Counted from the first letter of the stretch, positions 41,992-52,330 are shown. The stretch: 64,000 bases of DNA from Paracoccus denitrificans (GCA_005768755.1 VAFL01000015.1:14599-78598); one strand, 5' to 3'. A program made the numbers and translations. Notes: generated by a model not told the origin, from the sequence alone.

Positions 41992-44900
41992 ATGGCTGAC
42001 TCTCTGTTCACACCGTTGAACATTGACATTCAGCTGCCGGAACAACCAACAGGGGGCCAAGGCTCCTTGTTTGGTTTGGCAGCTCAGAAAGGTTTCGACC
42101 TCGAACAAGCCGTGGAGCGTAACCAGCGCAACGTGGAAAACGCGCTCATCCGTAAGGTTGGTCTGAACCCTGACTCGGTACTCGGCCAGTACGGTAACTT
42201 AGTTGCCTCTGCTGCCTCGGGCGCATCGCGTTTGGCCGGTAACTTGGCCACTCTGCCGTTGGATGCTGTTGCAGGCATGGCCCAAGCCAGTGTTCCCGAG
42301 GAACGAGTCCAAGCTTACAACCGTACTCTGCGTGGTGAAGCCACTCCAGAAGACGCGGCTCTGTTGAATCAAACTGCACTGGGTGATGACGGTGTACCGC
42401 AAACCTACTTCCAACGTCTGCAAGGTACTCAGGGTATTCAGCAAGCCAGCCAGAAAGTGGCTGACTTCTTCGATATCTCGGGCATTGTGGACACTACTCG
42501 TCGCGACCGTCTCAGCGACGATATCCGTGAGAGCACCGCTAGTGGTGTAGAACAGCTGCGGGCAGCTTACGATGCCTACCAGAACGGCGATAAGTACAAC
42601 GCCATCGTACAAGGTACTCAAGGTGCATTCCGCACTATCGCTTCTGCTCTGGGCACTGGCGTTACTGACCCTGGTGCTGTGGCTGAATATGTAGCCGAGA
42701 ACGCGCCCCAACTGGCATTGCACGCAGTAGCGCCTGCTGCTGGCTTGGCTACTAACCTGGGTTACGGTGCTGATATCCAGCGTGAAGGTATGACCCAGTA
42801 CGCTGCCAATAACGAGGGTCAGCTGCCAGACGCAGAGGATCGCCGTAACATGGCTCTGTGGGCTGCCGCTGCGGCTGGCGCAGAACAGATCGGTGATGTT
42901 GGCTTGCTGAAAGGCATCCGTGCTGCTGGTACTGGCGTAGGCCGTGCTGCTTCTGGCGTGGCTACCAGTACTGCTCGTGAAGGCGTGACTGAAGGCTTCC
43001 AGACCGTAGCCGAGAACGAAGCTCAACTTAAAGACACCAGCCTAGAAGAAGTAGTCGAAGCAGCCACCATTGGTGCGCTGGTTGGCGGTACTTTCCAAGG
43101 TGGTGCGGAGATCACCAATGCTGTCGCACAAGGCCAAGCGCCTACTCAAGAAAATCGACCTACAGCTGAAGCAGTTGCGGAACTGGAGTCTAGTGCTCTG
43201 GATACTGGTGATGTTAGTGCTCTGGCAGCTGTGGACCCTGGTCGGGCAATTTCTGTCCTCAATGACCTGAGCATCGATGCTGCACCTGAAGTGGTGCAGG
43301 CCAACCTGCGTCAAGCAGACGATATCGAAGCTGGTCTTGTGACTCAGATCGATGACCTGAAAGCCAACATGGAGAACAACTCCCCTGAAGCCGTTCAAGA
43401 GTTCCGTGAAATCCTGGCTGAGCTGCCAGAAGACGCGCCAGATGCTGCTGCCATTCGTGATGCTATTGCTGCTTCCGAGTCGTACACTCCGGCTATGCGC
43501 AAACAAGATGAAGCCACTGTGGCCCGTCTTGAAAAGCAGCTCGGTGAAGTACGCCAAGTTGCTGAACGCCTCCGAGTGGATAGCACTCCTGATACTGATA
43601 CCGTCGTTGCTGCTGCTCGGGAAGGTAATGCTGACGAAGCTCTGACTCTGACCATGCAGAACCCGGATGCTATTGAGCCTTCGGTTGCTGCTGAACTGAG
43701 CCGTAACGAATCGCTGCCGATGGAGCAACGTGAAGCTCTGTCCACCTTCGCTGCTGCACAGGAAGCCAGTAACGCACTGAAAGATCGCGGTGCTGTGAAC
43801 TCGGATGTGTTCAATGGTGGTCCTGGCTTCAAAGGCCTGAACCAATACCGTAGTGCTATCCGTACTGCCCTGAACAACGGCAACACTGAGAAAGCTCAGG
43901 CTGAGATTCAGCAACTGGCTTCCTTCGCTGCTACCCGTGAGTCCAAGGCTGCGGCGATCTCTGCTGCCTACGATTCCGTGAAGGGTTCGAACAAGCGTGT
44001 ATTCATCGCACCGGACAGCACTGGTAACTGGGTACAGACCCCTAGCAAACAAGACAACGGCCTTGTCATCAACGCCGCTTCGTTCCGCCTGCGTGACGAT
44101 GTAGCTGCTGAAGCCAAGGCTCTGCGTACTGCTGCGTCTGCTTTCCAAGCCTACGCTGCTGCTCCACGTACTACCGTGAAAGCTGAAGAGGTGGCTACCG
44201 CTCCGGTAGGAGAGGCTGTCGCTGCACCTGAAACTGCTCCAACCCAACAGGTTGAGGCACAGGAAGCCAACGAAGCGGTAGCCGAAACTGGTGAGCTGAC
44301 TGCTCTACGTAACCGTACTGGTGCGCCTGTTACTTCTGACAACTACCAGCAAGTAAACCTGCTGGGTGAAATGTTCAGCCAAGAAACTGGCCGTGACACC
44401 GATGCTTCTATTCGCCCACTGGCTGCCGTACAGGACTTCATGTCTAAAGTGCGTAGCGGTGAAGTGAACATCAATGACTTCCTCTCGCAGGAAGCAGAGC
44501 TGTCGCCAAACCAACGCACTGCTGTGAATCGGTTCTTTGGTTTCCAGCGCATGCTGGATCCGTTTATCAAGCAAGGCTTCACTCGCCGTCGTCAACCGGA
44601 ATTCCGGTTCCAGGACTACTCCCAGTTCCTCATCAATGATGATGGTTCTGTGGATGAGAACGCCCGTACGGCTATCGCCATGGGTTCGTTTACCTGGATT
44701 GCTGAGAACGCCAACAGCATCTTCAACACTGACGAAGGGATCAACATGATCCTGAACCGTGACAGTGAAGAAGAAGTCTCTGCTGAGGCTTATGCTGTAT
44801 TGGGTAAAGTCGGTACTCGTGAAGACGTAGTAGCCAACCAACTGGGTGGCCGTATTGCACAAGCATTGGGTATCCGTGCACGACCAGAGGCCGCTGCCAA

Positions 44901-47900
44901 CGAGCAAGCCCGTCTGGAATCTGCTCTGGGTATTCAAGCCATTGGTGCAATGGTCCGTGCTGGTTTGCTGCGCCGTACTGAAATCTCTGACGCCACTATT
45001 CAGCGTCTCCGTGCGACTGGTGATCAACCGTCCAAGGCTGTACACACCTTCTTGAACCTCACTACCAAAGAGGTGGATGGGCGTGTACGGGCTAATGACA
45101 TTGCTCAGCAAGTTCGTGAGGGTACTACTGGCTCGCAATCTGTTCTGAACAAGCTGTTCTCCGTGGAAGCCAATGGCACTGAGCCAAGCTACACCCCAGT
45201 CGAGTTCGACCAGAAGTTCGCCAAACGTACTCAACAAGAGATCCCGAAAGTACTGGCTGACACCCTGAACAAGGAAGGTGCCAAGGCTCACCGTGTCCGT
45301 CAGGACATGTTCCAAGTCTGGGGCAACCTGTCTGCTCAGGCCCTGTACCGCATCGCTGGTGTGGTCAACGACAAGCCACTGCACATCGAGAACATCGCTT
45401 CGCGTGAAGCCAAGAACGAAGGTCTGATGACTCAAGTTGATAACTTCACTGCGTTCGTGGACAAGATGGTTGCTGATCCGACCACTGATGGACTGGAACA
45501 GGCTCTGCACTTCGGTCGCTCCGTATGGAAGCCGCAGCGTGTAGGTCTGAACACCAACGTGATCAACCCGCAGACCTCCAAGGTTCATCGCCACATGCTG
45601 GCCATGGACAACTGGGAGACTGAGGTAGACGGTAACGATCCTGCTCAGCTGAACAACTTCAAGCTGCGTGTCATGGAAGCTTTCGACAAGAAGACTGAAT
45701 CCAAGGCCACGGCTCTGGTCTTGCAGGACTACGATGCACTGGTTTCGACTCCAGAAGTGAAGGCTGCCGTATCGGCTATCGCTGCCATGCTGCGTGGCGA
45801 GCAAGACGTGTCGGTCAACTATGACGACGTGATCACTGCTGCCGTGGACCAAGCTGGCGCCAACTTCCATTCGCTGGATGCCCTGGTAGCCCTGGCTCAT
45901 CAAGCCAACTCCACTGATGGCAAGTTCAAGACCACCTTCATGGGTGAAGTAGACGGTCTGACCAACGGTCCTATGCTGTCCCTGCTGATGCTGGGTGCTA
46001 AGGACTACTCGGTTATGAACCAAGGCGGTTTCTTCTCGGTAGCTGACCAGTACACCCAGTTCAACGACTTCAAGGGCGCGGGTAACCTCGATCTCTATGA
46101 GTCCACTGTGAAAGGTGCTCTGGCTCGTCTGCGACCAGAAGACTCTGTTGGCTTGGCTGCACTGCAAGTCATTACCGGTCAGCTGCTGACTGATGAAGGT
46201 AACGTGACCTCCAAAGGCCGTAACGTCATCAAGAAGCCATTCACTGCCATGATGTTTGGTTCGAACACCGCAACTGCTGTGCAGGACATGGGTCAAGGCT
46301 TCATCGACTCGATCTACGCACAGATGGAGCGTGTGGCTGAGAAAGGTGACGAAGCTGGCATGACTCAGATCCTTGAGGCTGTGAACACCCTCATCGAAAA
46401 GGGTCCTAAGCTGGATGCCAAGATGGGTATCGCCGTAGCCATGGAGACCAAACTGACTTCGGCTCAGCGTAACGCTATCGCCTCGTCCTTCTTTGGTTTG
46501 CTGGGTCAGCACGTACAGTCTTCTCTGGAAGACAACTACGGTGTGTTCCTGGAACGCCGCAACACCATCAACCAGTCGGCCCAACTGGCTTTCCGTCTGT
46601 ACGACGCTGCCTTCAATGCTGCCGTGACTCAGGCTGAACAGACCTCGCCTACCATTGCCCGTCGTAAGACTCGTACTGGTGAGACCCAGGTTCTGCGTAC
46701 CCTGACCTCCACTGAGCTGGACGCTATCCGCAAGAAGCTGAAGCCACTGGAACCAATCCTGATGACGGCCATGGCCAAGAAGTCGGGTAACCAGTTGGAC
46801 GCTGGTATGCACATGTCGAAGTCCAAGCGTGAGCTGGATTCGTCGCTGCCATTCAGCTCTGAGGTCTACTTCGGTGAAGAAGTCGAGACCTTTGACGAGA
46901 ACGGTAAAGCCATGAGCCGCAAATCGACTTCGGTCAACGGTATGCGCACCAAGGCTATCGATCCGGGTGTGGCTCCGTTCATCACTTCGATCCACTCCAC
47001 TGACTCGGCCATTGCTTCTCAGGTCTACGGCCAGATGAACGCACTGAACGTGCATGACGCCTTGGGTGTTGGCTTGCACTCGGTTGAGGAAGTCGGCCAG
47101 AAGCTGAACCAAGCCACCTTCGAGAACATGCGCGACTACTCGGCTGCCTCGGAGATGGTGAACACTCTGGAGCGTACCCTGACTGGTTTGAACCAAGTCA
47201 TGGCCGATCCGGTAATGGCTGCTGCTATCCAGCCTGCTCTGAAACAGATCTCGACTGAGCTGCAACGCCGTGAACTGGGCACTATCGAGGATCACCTGCA
47301 ACGTATCCGTGATGTGGCCGTGGCTGCTGACACTCAGAAACTTGAGATGCTGGCTTCCATGAAAGCTGTCGGTCAGTACGCTACCGAGGGTGGCTCGTAC
47401 ATGGTGACTGATGCTGACCGTGCTGCTGCACAGAAAGCTCTGGATGCTGTGGGTACTGGCTTCAATGACGGTGCAGTAGCTGCTGCTGCCAACCTCGATC
47501 AGCTAACTCAGGCCCAGCCACTGGACCTGCAAGCTGCTGCGGCCAAAGCACTGAGCAACAACTCGGTACAGACCCTGGCTCCTTCCACCACGCTGAATGT
47601 GATGGAGAAGATCAAGACTGAAGAGGCTGCTCGTGTTGCAGCTGTGATGGAATCGCAGAACATTCCTCTGGCTTCGGCCAAGACCGTTCTGGAACCGCAC
47701 AAGGCTGCTGAGCTGGTTCAACAGGTTGCTGAGAACTCCAAACCGAAGACCTCTGTATGGGGCGAGCTGGGTACTCCTGCCATCGAGTCCAACCAGATTC
47801 TGGTTGACCTGTTGTCGGGTACTGAGCTGAACGCTCGTCAGCTGGTTGAATCGCTGGAAGCCCTGAACACCAATGGCTTCACTGCTCGCCTGCTGGGCAT

Positions 47901-50900
47901 GATCAAACGTACCGTACCGGCTGACATGCCTATCAAGTACGTGACTGCTGAGACTGGTCCAGAAGGTGCGCTGGGTACTGGTGTATCGAAGGCTCGTGGC
48001 TGGTTCCACCAAGCCAATGACTTCAAGGCCATCTACATCAAGTCCCCGGACTTCGTAGAGTCGGGCATTACTCCTGAGCTGCTGACCCATGAACTGGTTC
48101 ACGCTGCGCTGAGTACTGTCGTCTCGCAGAACCTGAAAGGTGGTAGCGAAGCTGCTGTAGCTGTACGCGATCTGATGGCTCTGCGTGATCGTGCATCCCA
48201 GTTCATCAGCCAGAACTCTGGCTTGAATAGCCGCTACGGTAACGCTGTACAGAACGTGCATGAGTTGCTGGCTTGGGGCCTGACCAACGAAGGATTCCAG
48301 CAAGATGTGCTGGCCAAGATCCCATCGACTCAGACCAAGTCTGGTTTCCTGAATGCCCTTGGCGACTTCATCGATACTATGACGCGTCTGCTGTTCCGGG
48401 GTAACGCCACCAAGGCTGATCGCACTGGCTTGGGTCAACTGGTAGCCCAGTCGGCTGGTCTGTTCCGTGAAGCGAGCAAGCTGATGGCTGCCCGTAACGA
48501 GCAAACCATGCTGTATGAAGATGCCGTAGACCACGTCAATGCCATGACTGCTGAGGAAGTGCTAGAAGCCCTCGAAGGAGCCTCTCCGCGTGTCTCTAGC
48601 AGCGCACACCAGGGTCGCATGCGTGATGCTATCCGTGACTTCGTAGAACCTCTGTACGGGCCTTATGGTGCGTTCAAGGAAGAAGCCTCGGCTGATCGTG
48701 CTATGACTCCTATGGACGTGTACCTGAAGTCGCTGAGCACTGGTCAGAAGCCATTCGCTTCGAAGGCTACCACTGGCCCATTCCAGCTGAACCAGCAGGA
48801 AGGTTTCGTGGCTGAGTCGGTACAGGCTGTGATCGAGGAAGCCATGCGCAACCCGAGCACTACCTTCATCCGCCAGGCACTGACCAACCTGTTCAATGAA
48901 GCCAGCAAGCTGCCTGTCGCTGCGTTCCACCGTGGTGACTGGGCAACTGCTACCAGCACTGAACAAGCACTGGCACAGGAGAAGAAAGACTTCCTGTTCA
49001 AGCTGTCCACTGGTGTAACCAACAAGTCGGCTCACCTGGCTCAGTTCGCTGCAATGACCATTGCTTCGGAAGAAGTACGGGCCATCATGGACTTCCAAGT
49101 ACAGGGTATCCCTGTTGCTGCGAAGACTGCGCCAATTGGTACTCGCCTGATTAACCTGTTCCAGCGTGCCATGGCTCACTTGGCTTCGCTGTACACCAAG
49201 GTCAAGCAAGGCGACAAGGCTCGTGATGCTGCCATGACCCTGGTTGGTCAGCTGGTGGATATTGAAGCCAAGCACAAGCAGCGGATGATCGATGATCGCC
49301 TTAGCTTCCTTGACCAGCTGGAAACCAGTGTTGGTGATATCGGTGGTAAGGCGCGTGATCGTGTGAATGCACTGGCTTCGATGCCATTCTTCACCCAGTC
49401 GAGCAACGGCTATATCCGTGGTGCTGGCGCAGTCCTGCGTACTGTGTCTGCCCAGAATACTGAAGAGGTTCTGGACCATGTGACCAAGCTTCGTGACAAC
49501 GTTCAGCGTAAGCAGAACGGAATCATCATGGGCGCACTGGAAGAGATGCGCGGTGTGTACGACGGCAACAAGCTGGCTGCTGAACTGTTCAAGGGTGCCA
49601 AGCGTATCGAGAAAGACCGTAAGGACATGATCGAGAACACCGTGGCTCAAGTGAACGCCAACTTCAAAGATGGCGGTAGCTACCTTACTCAGGAAGACAA
49701 GTCGGCACTGACCCGTGGTCTGCTCCGTACTGGTGCTGCTGTACTGCACGAAGCTTTCGGTATGCAGCGCTTCCAAGAGCTGATTGAGCAGCCTAACGAG
49801 CTGAAGACTGAACGTGTGAAGTTGGAACAACAGCTGAAAGGTATGACTCAGCACTGGGGCTACATGCAAGGTGCTGCGAAGGACTTGGCTTACCACAAAG
49901 TGGTAGGTGGCAACGTCTCTCACAACCTGATGCTGAACACTCGCAACATCGCTCGTCTGCTGGGCACCAAGGTGGCTGATACCCTGAGCACTCAGGATGT
50001 TAACGCTCTGGTTCCAGTACTGGACCAACTGACTGCAATGTATGCGCTGACCTACGCAGCTTCGGCTGACAAGACTCGCATCACTCAGGTGCTCCGTACC
50101 GAAGCCAACCGTCAGGATGGTAACGGTGTGGACTTCATGATGAAGTTGCACACTGGCTTGCAGAAGCAGTCGGCTGAACAGCTGTTCAAAGGCCAAGAGG
50201 CCCTGCAACAGTTCGGCTATGTCCCGGAGATCCACGACAACAAGATCGAAGTCCTGTTGGTGAATCGCCGTGACCTGGAGAAGTATGAGAAGGCTGGCTA
50301 CAAGGTTGGTACTGAACTCCAGAAGGACAGCACTGACGGTGTGAAAGATGACCGTGTACTGGTAACTCGCCGTGGTGCTGGTCAGACTGCACTGATGACT
50401 GGTTCCCTGTCGTTCACTGGTATGCACCGCAAGGGCTCGTCCCCTGATCGTCAAACCATGAACCTGATGGCTGGTACTAATACCACTTCGGTACAACATG
50501 CCAACCAGATCAAGGCTGCCAAGGCAGACAAGATTGCTGACCTGTTCAGCCGTGGTTTCAGCTATGACCCTACCAAGGTTCTGGCTGGTGTGATGGTCCC
50601 TGTGCTGCACCCGGATGGTCGTGTTGTGGACTTCCGCTACACCATGACCGAGAACAACCGTGATGTGCTGTTGGACCGTGACAGCTCTATGGACCAGGTA
50701 CTGGGTACTATGGCTGGCCAGATCGTGGACAAGGTAGACACCATCCAGCAAAACGCTGACGTGGTTGGCTCCCTGTATGATCAGTACCGTGCCGAGTACC
50801 GTGATAACCCTGCTCGCTTCTTGAAGTTCGGTAAGAGCAGCACTGACCCAGCTCTGGCTGAGATGTATCGCCTGTTGCCGGAATCCACCAAGCGTGAGAT

Positions 50901-52017
50901 CCGCCGTGTATGGCGCAGCGATGACATGTTGATCCCAGCCAACCAGCTGAACCTGATCGTCGGCTATCGCAAGTACAGCCTCACTGAGGCATTCGGTAAG
51001 GCTGAACGCAACCTGACCAAGAAACATCAGCTGGGTGACCGTAACTGGGCAGAGCAGCTGTTTGTGATGCTGACTGAAGCCATCTTCGGCGAGAAGGCTG
51101 CACTTCGTGTCGGTCAGGCTGAAGACCTTATGCAAGAACTGGTGAAGGAAGCCAAGGACATTCTGGTTGTGAAGAACATCACAACTCTGGTGGGCAACAT
51201 GATTTCCAACATCAGTTTGCTGGCTATCGAGGGTGTCTCGGTTCGTAACATGATCGAGTCGCACGCTGTGGCTATCAAAGGTGCAATGGACTACCGCAAA
51301 GACGCTCGCCGTGTAATGCAGCTGCGTCAGATGCTGGAAGTTGGCTACGTGCCACAAGGTCAGCAGGCTCTGGAGCAGGAACTGGTTCAGGCGCAAGACC
51401 GCATGGCGCGTAACCCGATCAAACCACTGATCGATGCTGGCTTGATGCCAACCATCGTGGAAGACGTGGAAGCTGATGACTCGCAATACAGCTACAAGTC
51501 TCGCTTGCAGAAGAGTGTGGCCAAGTACACTGCTCGTGTACCGGCTTCGCTGAAAGAACTGGGCAAACAGGTGTACATGACTCACGACACCAGTGTGTAT
51601 AAGTTCCTCAGCCAAACCACTCAGCTGTCGGACTTGGTTGCTCGCTATGCCCTGTACCAACATCTGACTACTCGGGCACGCGATCCACTGAGCCAAGCAG
51701 ACGCACTGGCACAGGCTGAAGAGTCCTTCGTGAACTATGATCTGCCGTCCCATCGTTCGATTCAGTTCATGAACGACATGGGCCTGCTGATGTTCACCAA
51801 GTACTACATGCGCATCCAGAAGACGATTGCTCGTCTGGTGCGTGAGAAGCCAGCCCGTGTGATTGCAGGCGTAGCACTGAGCCATATGATCTCTGGCTTG
51901 CAGACTGTGATCGATTCCACTTGGTTGAACCGGATTGGTAACAACCCGTTCCAGTGGGGTGCACTGAACTACCCAGGTACTCTTGATGAGCTGCCAGTGT
52001 TCAAAGCTCTTAACTGA
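41992..52017 (+). CDS. Giant virion RNA polymerase (N4 gp50 type) with internal metallopeptidase-like motif
   Basis: The protein has 3,341 aa, with AGGAGAACATAG upstream. The polymerase core lies at about 1,000-1,950: an Arg1183 segment aligned with DxxGR (…RVGLNTNVINPQ), motif A GEVDGLTNG (Asp1321), motif B R1410-x3-K1414-x7-F1422-G, and motif C NVHDALG (Asp1689). Spacing agrees with N4 mini-vRNAP. Motif B has Phe where T7 and N4 have Tyr. An HELVH motif at 2033-2037 suggests a zinc metallopeptidase-like domain. The enzyme is packaged, injected and transcribes early genes. N- and C-terminal thirds are helical and uncharacterised. Confidence 0.95.
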   Translation: MADSLFTPLNIDIQLPEQPTGGQGSLFGLAAQKGFDLEQAVERNQRNVENALIRKVGLNPDSVLGQYGNLVASAASGASRLAGNLATLPLDAVAGMAQASVPEERVQAYNRTLRGEATPEDAALLNQTALGDDGVPQTYFQRLQGTQGIQQASQKVADFFDISGIVDTTRRDRLSDDIRESTASGVEQLRAAYDAYQNGDKYNAIVQGTQGAFRTIASALGTGVTDPGAVAEYVAENAPQLALHAVAPAAGLATNLGYGADIQREGMTQYAANNEGQLPDAEDRRNMALWAAAAAGAEQIGDVGLLKGIRAAGTGVGRAASGVATSTAREGVTEGFQTVAENEAQLKDTSLEEVVEAATIGALVGGTFQGGAEITNAVAQGQAPTQENRPTAEAVAELESSALDTGDVSALAAVDPGRAISVLNDLSIDAAPEVVQANLRQADDIEAGLVTQIDDLKANMENNSPEAVQEFREILAELPEDAPDAAAIRDAIAASESYTPAMRKQDEATVARLEKQLGEVRQVAERLRVDSTPDTDTVVAAAREGNADEALTLTMQNPDAIEPSVAAELSRNESLPMEQREALSTFAAAQEASNALKDRGAVNSDVFNGGPGFKGLNQYRSAIRTALNNGNTEKAQAEIQQLASFAATRESKAAAISAAYDSVKGSNKRVFIAPDSTGNWVQTPSKQDNGLVINAASFRLRDDVAAEAKALRTAASAFQAYAAAPRTTVKAEEVATAPVGEAVAAPETAPTQQVEAQEANEAVAETGELTALRNRTGAPVTSDNYQQVNLLGEMFSQETGRDTDASIRPLAAVQDFMSKVRSGEVNINDFLSQEAELSPNQRTAVNRFFGFQRMLDPFIKQGFTRRRQPEFRFQDYSQFLINDDGSVDENARTAIAMGSFTWIAENANSIFNTDEGINMILNRDSEEEVSAEAYAVLGKVGTREDVVANQLGGRIAQALGIRARPEAAANEQARLESALGIQAIGAMVRAGLLRRTEISDATIQRLRATGDQPSKAVHTFLNLTTKEVDGRVRANDIAQQVREGTTGSQSVLNKLFSVEANGTEPSYTPVEFDQKFAKRTQQEIPKVLADTLNKEGAKAHRVRQDMFQVWGNLSAQALYRIAGVVNDKPLHIENIASREAKNEGLMTQVDNFTAFVDKMVADPTTDGLEQALHFGRSVWKPQRVGLNTNVINPQTSKVHRHMLAMDNWETEVDGNDPAQLNNFKLRVMEAFDKKTESKATALVLQDYDALVSTPEVKAAVSAIAAMLRGEQDVSVNYDDVITAAVDQAGANFHSLDALVALAHQANSTDGKFKTTFMGEVDGLTNGPMLSLLMLGAKDYSVMNQGGFFSVADQYTQFNDFKGAGNLDLYESTVKGALARLRPEDSVGLAALQVITGQLLTDEGNVTSKGRNVIKKPFTAMMFGSNTATAVQDMGQGFIDSIYAQMERVAEKGDEAGMTQILEAVNTLIEKGPKLDAKMGIAVAMETKLTSAQRNAIASSFFGLLGQHVQSSLEDNYGVFLERRNTINQSAQLAFRLYDAAFNAAVTQAEQTSPTIARRKTRTGETQVLRTLTSTELDAIRKKLKPLEPILMTAMAKKSGNQLDAGMHMSKSKRELDSSLPFSSEVYFGEEVETFDENGKAMSRKSTSVNGMRTKAIDPGVAPFITSIHSTDSAIASQVYGQMNALNVHDALGVGLHSVEEVGQKLNQATFENMRDYSAASEMVNTLERTLTGLNQVMADPVMAAAIQPALKQISTELQRRELGTIEDHLQRIRDVAVAADTQKLEMLASMKAVGQYATEGGSYMVTDADRAAAQKALDAVGTGFNDGAVAAAANLDQLTQAQPLDLQAAAAKALSNNSVQTLAPSTTLNVMEKIKTEEAARVAAVMESQNIPLASAKTVLEPHKAAELVQQVAENSKPKTSVWGELGTPAIESNQILVDLLSGTELNARQLVESLEALNTNGFTARLLGMIKRTVPADMPIKYVTAETGPEGALGTGVSKARGWFHQANDFKAIYIKSPDFVESGITPELLTHELVHAALSTVVSQNLKGGSEAAVAVRDLMALRDRASQFISQNSGLNSRYGNAVQNVHELLAWGLTNEGFQQDVLAKIPSTQTKSGFLNALGDFIDTMTRLLFRGNATKADRTGLGQLVAQSAGLFREASKLMAARNEQTMLYEDAVDHVNAMTAEEVLEALEGASPRVSSSAHQGRMRDAIRDFVEPLYGPYGAFKEEASADRAMTPMDVYLKSLSTGQKPFASKATTGPFQLNQQEGFVAESVQAVIEEAMRNPSTTFIRQALTNLFNEASKLPVAAFHRGDWATATSTEQALAQEKKDFLFKLSTGVTNKSAHLAQFAAMTIASEEVRAIMDFQVQGIPVAAKTAPIGTRLINLFQRAMAHLASLYTKVKQGDKARDAAMTLVGQLVDIEAKHKQRMIDDRLSFLDQLETSVGDIGGKARDRVNALASMPFFTQSSNGYIRGAGAVLRTVSAQNTEEVLDHVTKLRDNVQRKQNGIIMGALEEMRGVYDGNKLAAELFKGAKRIEKDRKDMIENTVAQVNANFKDGGSYLTQEDKSALTRGLLRTGAAVLHEAFGMQRFQELIEQPNELKTERVKLEQQLKGMTQHWGYMQGAAKDLAYHKVVGGNVSHNLMLNTRNIARLLGTKVADTLSTQDVNALVPVLDQLTAMYALTYAASADKTRITQVLRTEANRQDGNGVDFMMKLHTGLQKQSAEQLFKGQEALQQFGYVPEIHDNKIEVLLVNRRDLEKYEKAGYKVGTELQKDSTDGVKDDRVLVTRRGAGQTALMTGSLSFTGMHRKGSSPDRQTMNLMAGTNTTSVQHANQIKAAKADKIADLFSRGFSYDPTKVLAGVMVPVLHPDGRVVDFRYTMTENNRDVLLDRDSSMDQVLGTMAGQIVDKVDTIQQNADVVGSLYDQYRAEYRDNPARFLKFGKSSTDPALAEMYRLLPESTKREIRRVWRSDDMLIPANQLNLIVGYRKYSLTEAFGKAERNLTKKHQLGDRNWAEQLFVMLTEAIFGEKAALRVGQAEDLMQELVKEAKDILVVKNITTLVGNMISNISLLAIEGVSVRNMIESHAVAIKGAMDYRKDARRVMQLRQMLEVGYVPQGQQALEQELVQAQDRMARNPIKPLIDAGLMPTIVEDVEADDSQYSYKSRLQKSVAKYTARVPASLKELGKQVYMTHDTSVYKFLSQTTQLSDLVARYALYQHLTTRARDPLSQADALAQAEESFVNYDLPSHRSIQFMNDMGLLMFTKYYMRIQKTIARLVREKPARVIAGVALSHMISGLQTVIDSTWLNRIGNNPFQWGALNYPGTLDELPVFKALN

Positions 52018-52036
52018 CTGAGTGTCGCAATAAAAA

Positions 52037-52062
52037 AGCCCCTCTACTGAGGGGCTTCTTCA
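52037..52062 (+). terminator. Bidirectional terminator after virion polymerase
   Basis: AAGCCCCTC/GAGGGGCTT with a TACT loop, A-run before and TTCTT after; 20 bases after the polymerase stop, at the convergence of the two arms. Confidence 0.85.
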
Positions 52063-52072
52063 TGGAATAGGG

Positions 52073-52147
52073 TGGAACTACGGAGGAATCGAACCTCATC
52101 TATCGGCATGTGCGGTGCCGTGCATTACCGTTATGCTACGTTGTCCC
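52073..52147 (-). tRNA. tRNA-Cys-like (GCA), extended acceptor stem
   Basis: The D stem GCAT/ATGC with AACGGTA loop and anticodon stem CGGCA/TGCCG are perfect. The anticodon loop CCGCACA gives GCA but has C at position 33 and C at 37. The acceptor pairs over nine positions (GGGACAACG/CGTAGTTCC, one mismatch), leaving a 4-bp T stem GAGG/CCTC with loop TTCGATT. CCA is not encoded. Unusual 9/4 geometry; may be functional or decaying. Confidence 0.6.
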
Positions 52148-52180
52148 ATTGGGTGGAAGTGGTCAGATCTGATCCTGACA

Positions 52181-52249
52181 CTGCTGGGTGGGAATTGAAC
52201 CCACATCGCACCTGTTTTTCAGGCCGCTCTACCGGTGAGCTACACAGCT
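52181..52249 (-). tRNA. Degenerate tRNA, Phe-like
   Basis: The D arm TAGCTC-ACCGGTA-GAGC and T arm GTGGG-TTCAATT-CCCAC are normal. The anticodon stem GCCTG/CAGGT closes a loop of only five A, and the acceptor AGCTGTG pairs poorly with CCCAGCA. The surrounding CTGAAAAA resembles tRNA-Phe(GAA) after small deletions. Probably a tRNA relic, unless a homopolymer indel in the assembly is to blame. Confidence 0.5.
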
Positions 52250-52330
52250 AGGCGATTCAGTCACCCGGCGATCAACCCGGTCACCCTGCACGCTTATCGT
52301 AACAGCTACGCATTCACTTCCATAAAGTGT

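Noticed and set aside
44305..47301. 998-residue open frame on the minus strand opposite the virion polymerase
   Set aside because: It mirrors the codon pattern of the real gene, has no ribosome site or operon context and encodes low-complexity sequence. The plus-strand polymerase motifs are decisive.
48562..51885. 1,107-residue open frame on the minus strand opposite the virion polymerase
   Set aside because: Same reason as above: a codon-bias shadow rich in His, Ser, Val and Gln with no recognisable domain.
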